NCBI GenBank assembly: GCA_016789785.1
Contig: JAEUQE010000011.1
Coordinates: 1 to 64,000, forward strand
Reading direction: 5' to 3'
Source of the DNA: Bryobacterales bacterium
GTDB taxonomy: Bacteria; Acidobacteriota; Terriglobia; Bryobacterales; Bryobacteraceae
DNA: 64,000 nt
Shown: one piece after another, positions 20,201 through 27,896 of the stretch
How positions within the stretch are numbered: position 1 is the first letter of the stretch
Layout of the letters: every line of letters starts with the position of its first letter
Translations under genes and position numbers: made by a program
Notes under the pieces: generated by a model
Database searches by the model: none
What the model saw: only the letters and a program-made list of their open reading frames with translations
Told to the model about the DNA's origin: nothing

Positions 20201-20720
20201 CCACCGCGGGGCCAAGGCTCGGATGATTCGGCGCACCCAGGTTGATCACACCCGCCGAGAGGCGCGCAAGTGAGAACGCGTTGCCACCGGGCAATGGCAG
20301 TTCCAGCAAACGCCGCTGATCTACCACGTTGCCGATGGTCGCGGTGCCCGTCTCGACAAGCGCCGCCTGACCGCTGACGTTGATCGACTCCGTCACAGCG
20401 CCGACCTCCAACGTGATGTCGAGCGTGAGGCGCTCGCCCGCGCGCACCGCGAACGAATCGCGCGTGTAGCGCTTGAAGCCTTGCGTTTGCACCTCGATCT
20501 TGTAGATGCCAGGTTGCAGCAGCGGCAACTCATAGACACCTTCTTCCGACGATTTCGTCTCGATGCCAACACCCGTTTCCGCGCGCGTGGCCGTGATGGT
20601 CGCACCCGCGATGGAGGCGCCGGAAGGATCCGCGACGCGGCCGGAGATTCGTCCGCGCGCGTCTTGCGACAGAAGCAATGCCGCTGCCGCAACCAGGGAG
20701 CAGAGCAGTCGAATAATCAT
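17247..20720 (-). CDS. TonB-dependent receptor, Cna/carboxypeptidase-regulatory type
   Basis: I start at the ATG at 20720, giving a signal peptide (MIIRLLCSLVAAAALLLSQ) and 1157 residues. After the signal comes a carboxypeptidase-regulatory-like (CnaB) domain of about 90 residues (GRISGRVADPSGASIAGA), then a plug-like region and a large beta-barrel with repeated aromatic strands, ending in LALKLLF with terminal phenylalanine as expected for outer-membrane proteins. This is the Oar-like receptor type expanded in Solibacter and relatives, thought to import oligosaccharides or other large molecules. It lies 19 bases after iolB on the same strand, so it may be in one transcript with it. Confidence 0.92.
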   Translation of the reverse strand: MIIRLLCSLVAAAALLLSQDARGRISGRVADPSGASIAGATITATRAETGVGIETKSSEEGVYELPLLQPGIYKIEVQTQGFKRYTRDSFAVRAGERLTLDITLEVGAVTESINVSGQAALVETGTATIGNVVDQRRLLELPLPGGNAFSLARLSAGVINLGAPNHPSLGPAVEVVSNLSVNGVRPGNIEFTIDGAPSMWGTNASYVPPADMVAEFKVQTATYDASVGRAPGGNVNVALRSGGNQLHGTLYHFHNNQVLTAMDLFQRQLLYSGPVTDDRRANANPRNILNRFGANVNGPVRIPKLYDGRNKTFFIYGFEMLTRPGIERGNNFYTVPTDAQRRGDFSDLLRLGTSYQIYDPATAIAVAGGRIQRQPLAGNIVPQSRIDRGTTRLLEFFPAPNSQGTADGRNNYQRLPRSYNEFRSHTGKVDHNLSNRHRVFVRYVQTYQLFSAGQVFDTPTTGTDRYRRMKGAGFDDVFVFNPQFLMNFRYGFSYFQQEQVPLSQGFDPASIGLNPGLIAELDPQGRQFPQLNIDGYTGIGGAASNNAISNFHSWNTDFTKIAGKHTLRFGGEIRLYREHNYNFNFGVPSYNFAAAWTRGPLDNSPVAPIGQGMASFLFGLPTGGQLNTNASLAEQSNTTGLYMQDDWRVTSRLTLNVGMRWDYDSPVTERFNRSVRGFDFTTSNPIEAAARAAYAQAPIPQLPLADFRVRGGLTFAGADGQPRALWNADRNNFAPRIGVSYALDGRTVLRGGYGVYFTPFGSDRQSVNQSGFSIVNTLVPSNDNGVTFMASLTNPFPTGLIRPAGASGGLRTDVGRGVSFFQGDPKNGYMQRFSFGLQRDMVRGIVLDLSFVGNRGRGLEVNRQLNPLPNSWLSTSPIRDQTRINQLTSLVRNPFVGLAPGTPLNTVNVQVQQLLRPYPQFTGVTTNQQIGRSWYNSMQARLEKRFASGVQFQFDYTWSKNIEAIGFLNAGDEQTERVISDIDRPHRVTFSGIYELPFGKGKRWLAAGPRVPRAVLGDWQLQGVWQRNSGPALGFGNSILIAPVTSIPVENRTLNRWFNTEAFDRNPTNQLDFNLRTLSSRFTGARAPMQETVDISVLKNIPIREGIRAQLRGEFLNAMNRTNFANPNTAPVNTLFGAITANNGFPRQVHLALKLLF

Positions 20721-20739
20721 GATTCGCCTCAATTTGTGA

Positions 20740-21540
20740 TCAGCCCTTGATCCAGGAGTGCCGCGGATCTTCCGCCCACGCACCGTACTTACGGCCTTCG
20801 CCGGCGAGGATCCACGTATAGTTCAACGCATACCCGGGACAGGCCACCACCGGATGATAGCCTCGCGGAATCAGCACAGTGTCGCCATGCTCCACCGGGT
20901 AAGCGACATCGAACGGATTCGGATCGTCGGGTTGGGTGTAGACGCGCATGAACCCAAAACCCTGCCGCGGTTCCACTTGGAAGTAGTAGATCTCTTCCAT
21001 GGGCACTTCATACGGCTCGTTGAAAATGTCGTGCTTGTGTGGCGGACAACTCGACCAGCATCCCGGCGTGTTCAACGTCTCGCCGCAGATGAGATGGGAG
21101 GCGGCGATGTTGTCGGCAATGTGAGTGAAAACTGTGCGCGTGAAACTGTCCTTGCCTACGGACTTGGACACGATCGCGTCGCCCGCAACCAGGACAGGTG
21201 CACCACCCGGCTTGCCTTCCGCGCCTCCGGCGGTAATGCGGGCGCTACCATTCAACGCCTGCAGTTTCACCTGCACGCCGGCAGGCAGATACACCATCGG
21301 ATGCGCGTCGCGGATCGAGGCGCGAGCAGGAATTTCAGCCGCCCATCCGTCCACTTCAATCCGGACAGGACCTGTGTAGAAGTCCAGGGATACTTCCTCC
21401 TGACCCGTTTCAAACGTGTGCTCGCGGAGGCCATCGCCGAGTTCGATGATTTGGAAAGAAAGGTATTTAAGATCTTTGCCGCGCTGGACAAGCGGATAAA
21501 CGCCCGCCTTCGTGCCCGGCGACTTGAGATGCAAATTCAT
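20740..21540 (-). CDS. iolB: 5-deoxy-glucuronate isomerase
   Basis: The 266-residue protein matches the IolB/KduI bicupin family over its length. Metal ligands are visible in the C-terminal cupin: PHKHD near residue 174, the glutamate of MEEIYYF near 188, and the histidine in GYHPVV near 236. QGFGFMRVYTQPDDPNPFDVAY is the family pattern. IolB isomerises 5-deoxy-glucuronate to 2-deoxy-5-keto-gluconate in myo-inositol breakdown. No other iol genes are in the window, so the pathway must be completed elsewhere. It precedes the TonB receptor gene, which suggests uptake of an inositol-containing or uronate substrate, by inference. Confidence 0.88.
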   Translation of the reverse strand: MNLHLKSPGTKAGVYPLVQRGKDLKYLSFQIIELGDGLREHTFETGQEEVSLDFYTGPVRIEVDGWAAEIPARASIRDAHPMVYLPAGVQVKLQALNGSARITAGGAEGKPGGAPVLVAGDAIVSKSVGKDSFTRTVFTHIADNIAASHLICGETLNTPGCWSSCPPHKHDIFNEPYEVPMEEIYYFQVEPRQGFGFMRVYTQPDDPNPFDVAYPVEHGDTVLIPRGYHPVVACPGYALNYTWILAGEGRKYGAWAEDPRHSWIKG

Positions 21541-21607
21541 GCTCTCAAGCTATCACGCCCGCTTCGGCGACGCCGTGAGCAAGGAAGCCTTGACCGCGGC
21601 TGGCGGA

Positions 21608-22234
21608 TTAACCTTCGGCGCGCCCGATCAGGATGATGGCAATCGGCGTGTCGCCGATCTTCGTTTGCAGCACCCAGTCGCTGTCACCCATCTTGTCGAA
21701 GCCCGCCTTGAAGTCGTTATCAACTTTCCACATGCTGAACACGGCTGGATGCGGAGTGCCCGACACCTTCTTGCTTGCGGCGGTGAGAGCCTCGAAGCTC
21801 GGCGTGGTTGCGGGATCGGAATCGGCGGCAATTGGCGAGAGCAGCAGAAAATCGCGCTGAGGAGCGACGCCCTGGTGATCGCCATTTTGCGGGAAGAAAC
21901 TCAGGCGCATGGTGTAGACACCAGGATTCACAGGCTGTCCACGGCGGTCGGCACCCTTGTTGGGAAAGTGAATCACGCCCATGAAGGTGCCATGTGGCAC
22001 TGCGAGCGTCGCGCTGTCCTCCAGCGTCGAGGCCGGCAACGGCGTGGAACGCAGCCAGATCTCACAGAAGATCTTGCCGTCGGCGCCGGTCACCTTCATG
22101 CCATCCTTCTGGATGACGCCGGCAAGACTAGCGGGCAAACCCGCCGGAGCAGCAGAGACTGGCTCAGCTTTCCACTGGCCAAACACGAGCGCGGAAGAGA
22201 GCAAAAAGATCGGAAGAAATTTGCCTGCGGACAT
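21608..22234 (-). CDS. Secreted hypothetical protein
   Basis: I start at the ATG at 22234 (MSAGKFLPIFLLSSALVFGQ), which begins a signal peptide and leaves 208 residues. The rest is a beta-rich soluble protein with VPHGTFMGVIHFPNKGADRRGQPVNPGVYTMRLS and HPAVFSMWKVDNDFK; I do not recognise a named domain. The sentence-like order of strands and the VNPGVYTMRLSFFPQNGDH segment resemble small secreted proteins common in Acidobacteriota. It is divergent from the OmpR regulator, with 114 bases between. Confidence 0.65.
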   Translation of the reverse strand: MSAGKFLPIFLLSSALVFGQWKAEPVSAAPAGLPASLAGVIQKDGMKVTGADGKIFCEIWLRSTPLPASTLEDSATLAVPHGTFMGVIHFPNKGADRRGQPVNPGVYTMRLSFFPQNGDHQGVAPQRDFLLLSPIAADSDPATTPSFEALTAASKKVSGTPHPAVFSMWKVDNDFKAGFDKMGDSDWVLQTKIGDTPIAIILIGRAEG

Positions 22235-22348
22235 TGGCGTTCTCAGTACCATCGTAATTCAGGATGCTTCCGGGCAAGAAACCGCTTCAACTGTTTCGTT
22301 AAAATCCATTCAAGGGACGTCTCGCGGAGTTCCCACCGGATTTTCTTG

Positions 22349-23023
22349 ATGCAACGCATCCTCGTAATCGACGACGACGACGCTCTTAGGGATACGATCG
22401 CCGTCATGCTGGAACAGGAAGGCTTCAAGGTCTGTCTCGCGGCGGATGGCCCGGCAGGCCTCGATATGGCTTTGAAACACAAGCCGGACCTCGCCGTGGT
22501 GGATCTGCGGCTGCCCGGACTATCGGGCGTCGATATCTGCAAGCGCATTCGCGCGGCTCAACTCGATACCGGCATCATCGTGCTCAGCGCCGTCGGCGAC
22601 GAAGTAGACAAGGTGCTGCTCCTCGAGATCGGCGCCGATGACTACGTGACCAAACCGTTCGGCCGTCGCGAACTCCTCGCACGCATCCGGGCCGTGTTGC
22701 GCCGCATGACACCCGAAGTCCCGAAGATGATGAGTTTTGGCGAAACGGAAATCGACTCCGAGCGCCGCGTGGTGCGTCGAAGTGGACATGAAGTACGTCT
22801 CACACCCGCGGAGTACAACCTGCTGCTGTACTTCCTTCACAATCCCGATCGCGCTCTCACCCGTGACATGATTCTCAACTCGGTGTGGGGCTACGATACC
22901 CTCACCAACACGCGCACCGTGGATGCGCATGTCGTGAAGTTGCGCCAAAAACTGGAGCCGGATGCCGAATCACCGAAGCACTTCGTCACGGTGCACGGCG
23001 TCGGCTACCGCTTTCTGCCCTGA
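22349..23023 (+). CDS. OmpR/KdpE-type response regulator
   Basis: The true start is the ATG at 22349; the open frame extends upstream but is antisense to the neighbouring gene. The 224-residue protein has an intact receiver domain: acidic pocket VIDDDD (7-12), phospho-acceptor D52 in VVDLRLPGLSG, and K102 in YVTKPF. The C-terminal winged helix (LTPAEYNLLLYFLHNPDRALTRD and DAHVVKLRQKLE, ending VHGVGYRFLP) binds DNA as a dimer. No histidine kinase gene is adjacent, so it is an orphan. Sequence similarity in style to KdpE is noticeable but the target is unknown. Confidence 0.93.
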   Translation: MQRILVIDDDDALRDTIAVMLEQEGFKVCLAADGPAGLDMALKHKPDLAVVDLRLPGLSGVDICKRIRAAQLDTGIIVLSAVGDEVDKVLLLEIGADDYVTKPFGRRELLARIRAVLRRMTPEVPKMMSFGETEIDSERRVVRRSGHEVRLTPAEYNLLLYFLHNPDRALTRDMILNSVWGYDTLTNTRTVDAHVVKLRQKLEPDAESPKHFVTVHGVGYRFLP

Positions 23024-23033
23024 AGCAAGCCGC

Positions 23034-24311
23034 TTACCGCTCGTTCTTGTAGATCACGCCTTCCTTCATCACAAAGAACACGCGCTCGGTCTGGCGAATA
23101 TCAGCGGTGGGATCTCCGGGCACTGCGATCACATCGGCGATCTTGCCCGCTTGCAACGTCCCCAGCCGGTCGGCGATTCCGAAAAGCTCGGCGTCGAGGC
23201 TGGTGGCGCTTCTCAATGCGTCGATCGGCTTCAAACCATGTTCGGCGAGTAGCCGGAATTCGCCGGCATTGCGGCCGTGCGCGTAGACGCCCGAGTCGGT
23301 ACCGAAGGCGATGCGGACACCCATCTGAATCGCCTTGCGAACCGTGACGTCAATGGCGTCCATTGCCTTGCGCGCCTTGATCGCAACACGAGGATCGAGA
23401 CGCCCCGTCGGCAGAACCTCCTTGATGCCCTCAATGGCCATCAACGTGGGAACGTAGAAAGTGCGCTTCTCCACCATCAGCCGCAACGCTTCGTCATCCA
23501 GGAAGGAGCCGTGTTCGATGGAGTCGACTCCAGCGCGGATCGCACGCTTGGCGCCCTCCGCGCCGTGTGCGTGAGCCGCCACCTTCTTGCGCAGCGTATG
23601 CGACTGGTCGATCACCGCCTCGATCTCGGCCGGCGTCATCTGCGGCGAATCGACATCGTCGTTCAACGACAGCACGCCGCCGCTGGCCGTGATCTTAATG
23701 ACATCAGCGCCGTGCTTCACGTTCCAGCGCACCGCGTTGCGCATCGCGTCCGCACCGCTGACGGTGGTGAGTTCGGGACCGAAGCGCACCATGTCCGAGC
23801 GGAATCCGTTCGTCATGTCGCAATGGCCGCCAAGCGGGCAGATCGCTTCCACTACCGTCAGCATGCGCGGGCCGGGAACGTAGCCCTTGTTGATCCCGTT
23901 GCGCAAGCCAATGTTGATGAACTCGAGTCCGCCGAGATCGCGCACAGTGGTGAATCCAGCCATGAGCGTCTTCCTGGCATTCACACTCGCTTCAAGCGTC
24001 CGTTCCGTCACCGGGCGTTGCAGCCATCCCAGGCGTTCCGCGGCAGGGTCCGTGCTGAAGTTGAAGGTGAGGTGCGTGTGCGCATCCATGAATCCGGGCA
24101 GCAGCGTGGCGTCGCCGAGGTCGATGACTTTGGCGCCCGCGGGGATCTCGCCGGCGGCGCCAGTGGAGATAATCCGCGATTCTTGAATCACAACGATCCC
24201 GGGCCTCTGAAGCGTGTCCGAGCGGCCGTCAAACAGGCGGGCGGCTTTCAGCACGGTGACCTGGGCGTTGATCCGTAGACCAACCAGCAGAAGCAGAATC
24301 GCAAGGCGCAT
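23034..24311 (-). CDS. Secreted amidohydrolase (imidazolonepropionase-like)
   Basis: The 425-residue protein has a short signal peptide (MRLAILLLLVGLRINAQ) and the amidohydrolase_1 layout: beta sandwich (LKAARLFDGRSDTLQRPGI), metal motif HTHL in LLPGFMDAHTHL, TTVRDLGG, the HAHGAEGAKRAI histidine, SIEHGSF and FGTDSGVYAHGRN with the catalytic aspartate, then GTLQAGKIADVIAV. This set is typical of Xaa-Pro dipeptidase-like or imidazolonepropionase-like exported hydrolases. The stop is 10 bases from the convergent OmpR gene. Substrate unknown. Confidence 0.88.
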   Translation of the reverse strand: MRLAILLLLVGLRINAQVTVLKAARLFDGRSDTLQRPGIVVIQESRIISTGAAGEIPAGAKVIDLGDATLLPGFMDAHTHLTFNFSTDPAAERLGWLQRPVTERTLEASVNARKTLMAGFTTVRDLGGLEFINIGLRNGINKGYVPGPRMLTVVEAICPLGGHCDMTNGFRSDMVRFGPELTTVSGADAMRNAVRWNVKHGADVIKITASGGVLSLNDDVDSPQMTPAEIEAVIDQSHTLRKKVAAHAHGAEGAKRAIRAGVDSIEHGSFLDDEALRLMVEKRTFYVPTLMAIEGIKEVLPTGRLDPRVAIKARKAMDAIDVTVRKAIQMGVRIAFGTDSGVYAHGRNAGEFRLLAEHGLKPIDALRSATSLDAELFGIADRLGTLQAGKIADVIAVPGDPTADIRQTERVFFVMKEGVIYKNER

Positions 24312-24366
24312 CGGCGCAAATTTTAGCAGATGCGTGGGATCAGTGTGCTAGAATCGCGATCGTTTC

Positions 24367-25833
24367 ATGCGCTACATCGACCTTGGCATCATCGTCCTTT
24401 ACCTCATCGGCATCACGTGGTTCGGCGCAAGATTCCGGGATACGCAGAAGAGCCTCAAGGACTATTTCCTGGGGGGCCGCAACGCGCCCTGGTGGGCGAT
24501 CGGCTTCTCGATTGTGTCGGCGGAAACCAGCACGCTCACCATCATCGGGACACCAGCCATCGCCTTCAACGGCAACCTCGGGTTCCTTCAGGTGGTGTTC
24601 GGCTACCTGCTGGCCCGTATCCTGATCTCGGTGCTGTTTCTGCCGCATTATTTCCGCGGCGAAATGTACACCGCTTACGAGTTGATGAAGCGGCGTTTCG
24701 GCGACCGGATCCGCAAGCTCACCGCCGGATCGTTCCTTTTGCTCCGCGCGCTGGCCGAAGGCGTGCGTGTGTTTGCGATCTCGATTGTCGTATCGATCAT
24801 TCTCGGCACCGGCGACATCTGGTCCATCTTCATCATCGTTCTGCTGACCCTGTTCTACACCTTCGAAGGTGGAATGACCGCGGTGATCTGGACGGACGTG
24901 GTGCAGATGTTCCTCTATATCGCGGGCGCGCTGGTAAGTTTCGTTGTGATCCTGCAGTCGATTCCAGGAGGATGGGATCACGTGGCTGCGGTGGCCGGCG
25001 CGGCCGGCAAGTTCCAGCTTTTCGATTTCCGCTTTTCGCTCGATGCGGAGTTCTTCTCCCGCAGTTACAGCTTCTGGGCGGGCGTGATCGGGGGCTTGTT
25101 CCTCACCACCGCGAGCCATGGCACGGAGCAATTGATGGTGCAGCGGCTGCTCTCGGCGAAGACGGAGAGTGAAAGCCGCGCCGCCCTGTTCGGCAGTTGG
25201 GTGGTGATTCTCACGCAGTTCACCATGTTCCTGTTGATCGGCGTGATGCTCTTCGTTTACTACCAGGACAACGGAATCGGCGCTCCGAAAGTGGCCGACC
25301 AGATCTACCCGCTCTTCATCTGGGAGAAACTTCCCGTGGGAGTGGCGGGTCTGATCATGGCGGCGATTCTTGCGGCGGCCATGTCCAATCTGAGTGCCGC
25401 GCTGAATTCCCTTGCGTCCACCACGGTGATGGATTTCTACAAGCCGATATCGATCGCCAGGGGGGCGCACCACGACGAGGCGCACTTCCTGAAGACGGCC
25501 CGATGGGTGACGCTGGTTTGGGGCGCGGTACTGATGGGGATCGGGGTTCTGGCCAAGCAGTGGGGCAGCGTGCTCGAGGCGGGGCTGGGGATCGCCTCCA
25601 TCGTATACGGGGCTCTGCTGGGCGTGTTCCTGCTGGGGTTGCTCACCAAGCGCGTCCAGGAGACTGCGGCGATGGTGGGCATGAGCGCAGGACTGCTCGT
25701 GATGCTGTATGTGAAGTTCGGGACCAAGATCGCATTTACCTGGTACGTGCTGATCGGTTCCGTGATGACTTTCTCGGTCGGGTATCTGACCAGCATGTGG
25801 ATCGATCGCGGAAAGGAAGAAGCCAATGGCTGA
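24367..25833 (+). CDS. Sodium:solute symporter (SSS family)
   Basis: This 488-residue membrane protein has about 13 predicted hydrophobic helices. N-terminal family hallmarks are DYFLGGRNAPWWAIGFSIVSAE (residues 33-54) and the unwound first helix, and later AAILAAAMSNLSAALNSLAS, the sodium-site helix with paired serines. SSS carriers import sugars, amino acids, or organic acids with sodium. The specificity cannot be read; the ATSNS-type core and the APC permease directly behind it (8-base overlap, ATGGCTGA) suggest a shared nutrient. The start ATG is 55 bases from the divergent amidohydrolase. Confidence 0.92.
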   Translation: MRYIDLGIIVLYLIGITWFGARFRDTQKSLKDYFLGGRNAPWWAIGFSIVSAETSTLTIIGTPAIAFNGNLGFLQVVFGYLLARILISVLFLPHYFRGEMYTAYELMKRRFGDRIRKLTAGSFLLLRALAEGVRVFAISIVVSIILGTGDIWSIFIIVLLTLFYTFEGGMTAVIWTDVVQMFLYIAGALVSFVVILQSIPGGWDHVAAVAGAAGKFQLFDFRFSLDAEFFSRSYSFWAGVIGGLFLTTASHGTEQLMVQRLLSAKTESESRAALFGSWVVILTQFTMFLLIGVMLFVYYQDNGIGAPKVADQIYPLFIWEKLPVGVAGLIMAAILAAAMSNLSAALNSLASTTVMDFYKPISIARGAHHDEAHFLKTARWVTLVWGAVLMGIGVLAKQWGSVLEAGLGIASIVYGALLGVFLLGLLTKRVQETAAMVGMSAGLLVMLYVKFGTKIAFTWYVLIGSVMTFSVGYLTSMWIDRGKEEANG

Positions 25834-27223
25834 GGCGCGGGCGACGCAGGGGAATTCGGGGGCGGCGCCTTCGCTGCGGCGGGAGTTGGGGCTATGGGCC
25901 GCGGTCTCGATTGTCGTGGGTACGGTGATCGGGAGCGGGATTTTTCTGGTGCCCAAGACCATGGTGGCGAACGTCGGCTCGCCGAGCCTGGTGTTCCTGG
26001 TGTGGGTGTTTGGAGGAGTTCTGTCGCTCGCGGGCGCACTCACTTACGCGGAGTTGGCGGCGGCCCTGCCCGAAGCCGGTGGTGAATACGTCTACCTGCG
26101 AGCCGCCTATGGCCCGATGTGGGCGTTCATCTACGGCTGGACGCAGATGTGGGTGGCGAAAAGCGGGTCGATTGCGACGCTGGCCACAGCGTTTTTCTAT
26201 TATCTGGCGAATTTCTACCCGCAACTTGAGGGAACCCTCGCAACCCTCCCCCTCCCGGTTGGTCCGGGCGGCGCGCCGTTGGAAATCCGGTACGGACAGG
26301 TGCTGGCGATGGCCGTGATTCTGCTGCTGGCCTGGATCAACTACTTCGGTGTCCGGTTCGGCGGAGATGTGCAGATCGTGGTGACGGTGATCAAGGTGGT
26401 GCTGATCGGCGCGGTGATCGCGATTGGATTAACGGCATCCCAAGCGACTGTTGCGAATCTCGGCACTTCAGCGCCCGCTCCCGTGGGCGGAATTGCAGGC
26501 TTTTTCGCCGCGCTCGTGGCGGCCCTCTGGGCCTACGACGGTTGGAATAACGTGGCGATGGTATCGTCGGAAATCAAAGATCCGCAGCGGAATCTGCCGC
26601 GCGCGCTGATCCTGGGGACGCTGGGAGTGATTGCGATCTATCTGCTCGCGAACGCGGCGTATTTCCTCGTGTTGAGTTCCACCGAAGTTGCCACCACCAA
26701 CCGCGTGGCCGCCGAAATGATGCGCAAGGTTATGGGCAGCTTCGGCGCCGGCGCGGTGAGCCTGGCTGCCATGATCTCCATATTCGCCGCCCTCAACGGC
26801 TCCATTCTCACCGGTGCGCGCGTACCCTACGCCATGGCCCGGGACGGCCTGTTCTTCCGTGCGATCGGTGAGGTGCACCCGCGCTGGTTTACTCCCGCGA
26901 ATTCGATTGTGGCGATGAGCACGTGGGCAGCGCTGCTCGTGTTGAGTGGACGCTACGAGCAGTTGTTCACCTACGTGATCTTCTCCAGTTGGATTTTGTA
27001 CGGAATGGCGACCGCGAGTGTGATTGTCTTGCGGCGCAAGCGGCCGGACTTGGTACGTCCGTATCGCACCCTGGGGTACCCTGTGGTGCCAGTACTGTTC
27101 GTGCTAGTGGCCGCCGCGCTGCTGGTTTCCACGCTGCAAAGCTCGCCTAGGGAATCCCTGATGGGAATTGGGATAATTCTGGCCGGGCTTCCTTTTTATC
27201 GCTACTGGCGTCAAAGGGTTTAG
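25826..27223 (+). CDS. APC family amino acid permease
   Basis: The 465-residue protein has about 12 hydrophobic helices and the APC pattern: first helix with VGTVIGSGIFLVPKTM (substrate-binding GSGIF), SLAGALTYAELAAALPEAGGEYVYLRAAYGP, AYDGWNNVAMVSSEIKDPQRNLPRA, and YAMARDGLFF near residue 337. These match the LAT-like/AAT branch of amino acid transporters. It overlaps the SSS symporter by 8 bases and is probably the last gene of a two-gene operon. An inverted repeat lies 82 bases downstream. Confidence 0.92.
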   Translation: MAEARATQGNSGAAPSLRRELGLWAAVSIVVGTVIGSGIFLVPKTMVANVGSPSLVFLVWVFGGVLSLAGALTYAELAAALPEAGGEYVYLRAAYGPMWAFIYGWTQMWVAKSGSIATLATAFFYYLANFYPQLEGTLATLPLPVGPGGAPLEIRYGQVLAMAVILLLAWINYFGVRFGGDVQIVVTVIKVVLIGAVIAIGLTASQATVANLGTSAPAPVGGIAGFFAALVAALWAYDGWNNVAMVSSEIKDPQRNLPRALILGTLGVIAIYLLANAAYFLVLSSTEVATTNRVAAEMMRKVMGSFGAGAVSLAAMISIFAALNGSILTGARVPYAMARDGLFFRAIGEVHPRWFTPANSIVAMSTWAALLVLSGRYEQLFTYVIFSSWILYGMATASVIVLRRKRPDLVRPYRTLGYPVVPVLFVLVAAALLVSTLQSSPRESLMGIGIILAGLPFYRYWRQRV

Positions 27224-27304
27224 TATAATTGGGGTGTGTTCGGAGTACCGGCTGAAGCGGGAGCTTGGCCTTTCGTACTGCCCGGCAGCACCCCGCCCGA
27301 AAAA

Positions 27305-27328
27305 TTTTGTTCTGTTTTCAGAACAAAA
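27305..27328. promoter_or_regulatory. Inverted repeat 1 (core GTTCTGTTTTCAGAAC)
   Basis: Ten-base arms TTTTGTTCTG and CAGAACAAAA pair perfectly around TTTT. The core GTTCTGTTTTCAGAAC (27309-27324) recurs identically at 27392-27407. Both copies precede the small RGRP protein, so an operator is likely. It could also act as an AT-rich hairpin behind the APC gene, although no T-run follows. Confidence 0.55.
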
Positions 27329-27389
27329 CTCTTGTCACAGCCAGCCGGTTTTGTTTACACTACTCTTGCAACATACCTGTTGCGAGTCT

Positions 27390-27409
27390 TCGTTCTGTTT
27401 TCAGAACGA
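27390..27409. promoter_or_regulatory. Inverted repeat 2 (same core)
   Basis: Eight-base arms TCGTTCTG and CAGAACGA flank TTTT. The core is identical to the first copy, 83 bases away start to start, and lies 28 bases before the ATG of the small protein. The flanks differ between copies, which means the 16 bp core is what is conserved. Confidence 0.55.
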
Positions 27410-27437
27410 GCTAACTTCACCGTCGGGGTTGTGGTCG

Positions 27438-27653
27438 ATGGATGTAAACAAGATGTTGGAGGAATTGAGGGCCGAAAAGGAACAGATTGAGGAAGCGATC
27501 CTCAGTTTGGAACGGTTGGCCCGGGGCCGTGGGCGCCGTCGTGGACGTCCCCCATCATGGCTTTCGGAAATGCGCAAGGAAACGCGGGTGGCCAATGGTC
27601 CGGGCCGGCCGAAGGGTTCCTCAAGCGCGCAATCGAAATCAGCGTCTTCTTAG
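27438..27653 (+). CDS. Small coiled-coil protein with AT-hook-like RGRP motif
   Basis: This 71-residue protein starts at the ATG at 27438 (MDVNKMLEELRAEKEQIEEA). The first 30 residues form an amphipathic coiled coil; then comes the basic block RGRGRRRGRPP, which contains the RGRP core of AT-hook DNA-binding motifs; the tail is GRPKGSSS-like. Short proteins of this kind recur in Acidobacteriota genomes as far as I remember, but their function is unknown to me. A DNA-binding, nucleoid-associated or regulatory role is inferred. Two identical palindromes lie upstream and may be its own control sites. Confidence 0.65.
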   Translation: MDVNKMLEELRAEKEQIEEAILSLERLARGRGRRRGRPPSWLSEMRKETRVANGPGRPKGSSSAQSKSASS

Positions 27654-27815
27654 TGGCAGGCAGGCCCGCGTGGCCTGCCTGATCGTTTTCTAGGCGCAAG
27701 CAGTGGCTCCTGGAAATAGATGACGCGTGTGAATCGGGCGAGTATTCTCCAATGCTGATTGGGCTCGCTCGCCGCAGCGCGATGCTTGCGGGTGTGGATC
27801 GAGATCTTTGACTGC

Positions 27816-27887
27816 GGCGCCAATCTGAACTGTGGCGCCAATCTGAACTGTGGCGCCAATCTGAACTGTGGCGCCAATCTGAACTGT
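27816..27887. repeat. Four perfect 18 bp tandem repeats
   Basis: GGCGCCAATCTGAACTGT is repeated four times without change, followed by a partial GGCGCG. The array ends 9 bases before the rtcR stop codon. It has no spacers, so it is not CRISPR. A slippage-prone minisatellite is the simplest reading. Confidence 0.9.
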
Positions 27888-27896
27888 GGCGCGAAT

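Noticed and set aside
27305..27328. Terminator of the APC permease gene
   Set aside because: The stem is AT-rich and lacks a T tail, and the same core recurs at 27392-27407, which suits an operator better.
27816..27887. CRISPR array
   Set aside because: The repeats are directly adjacent with no spacers and no cas gene is present.
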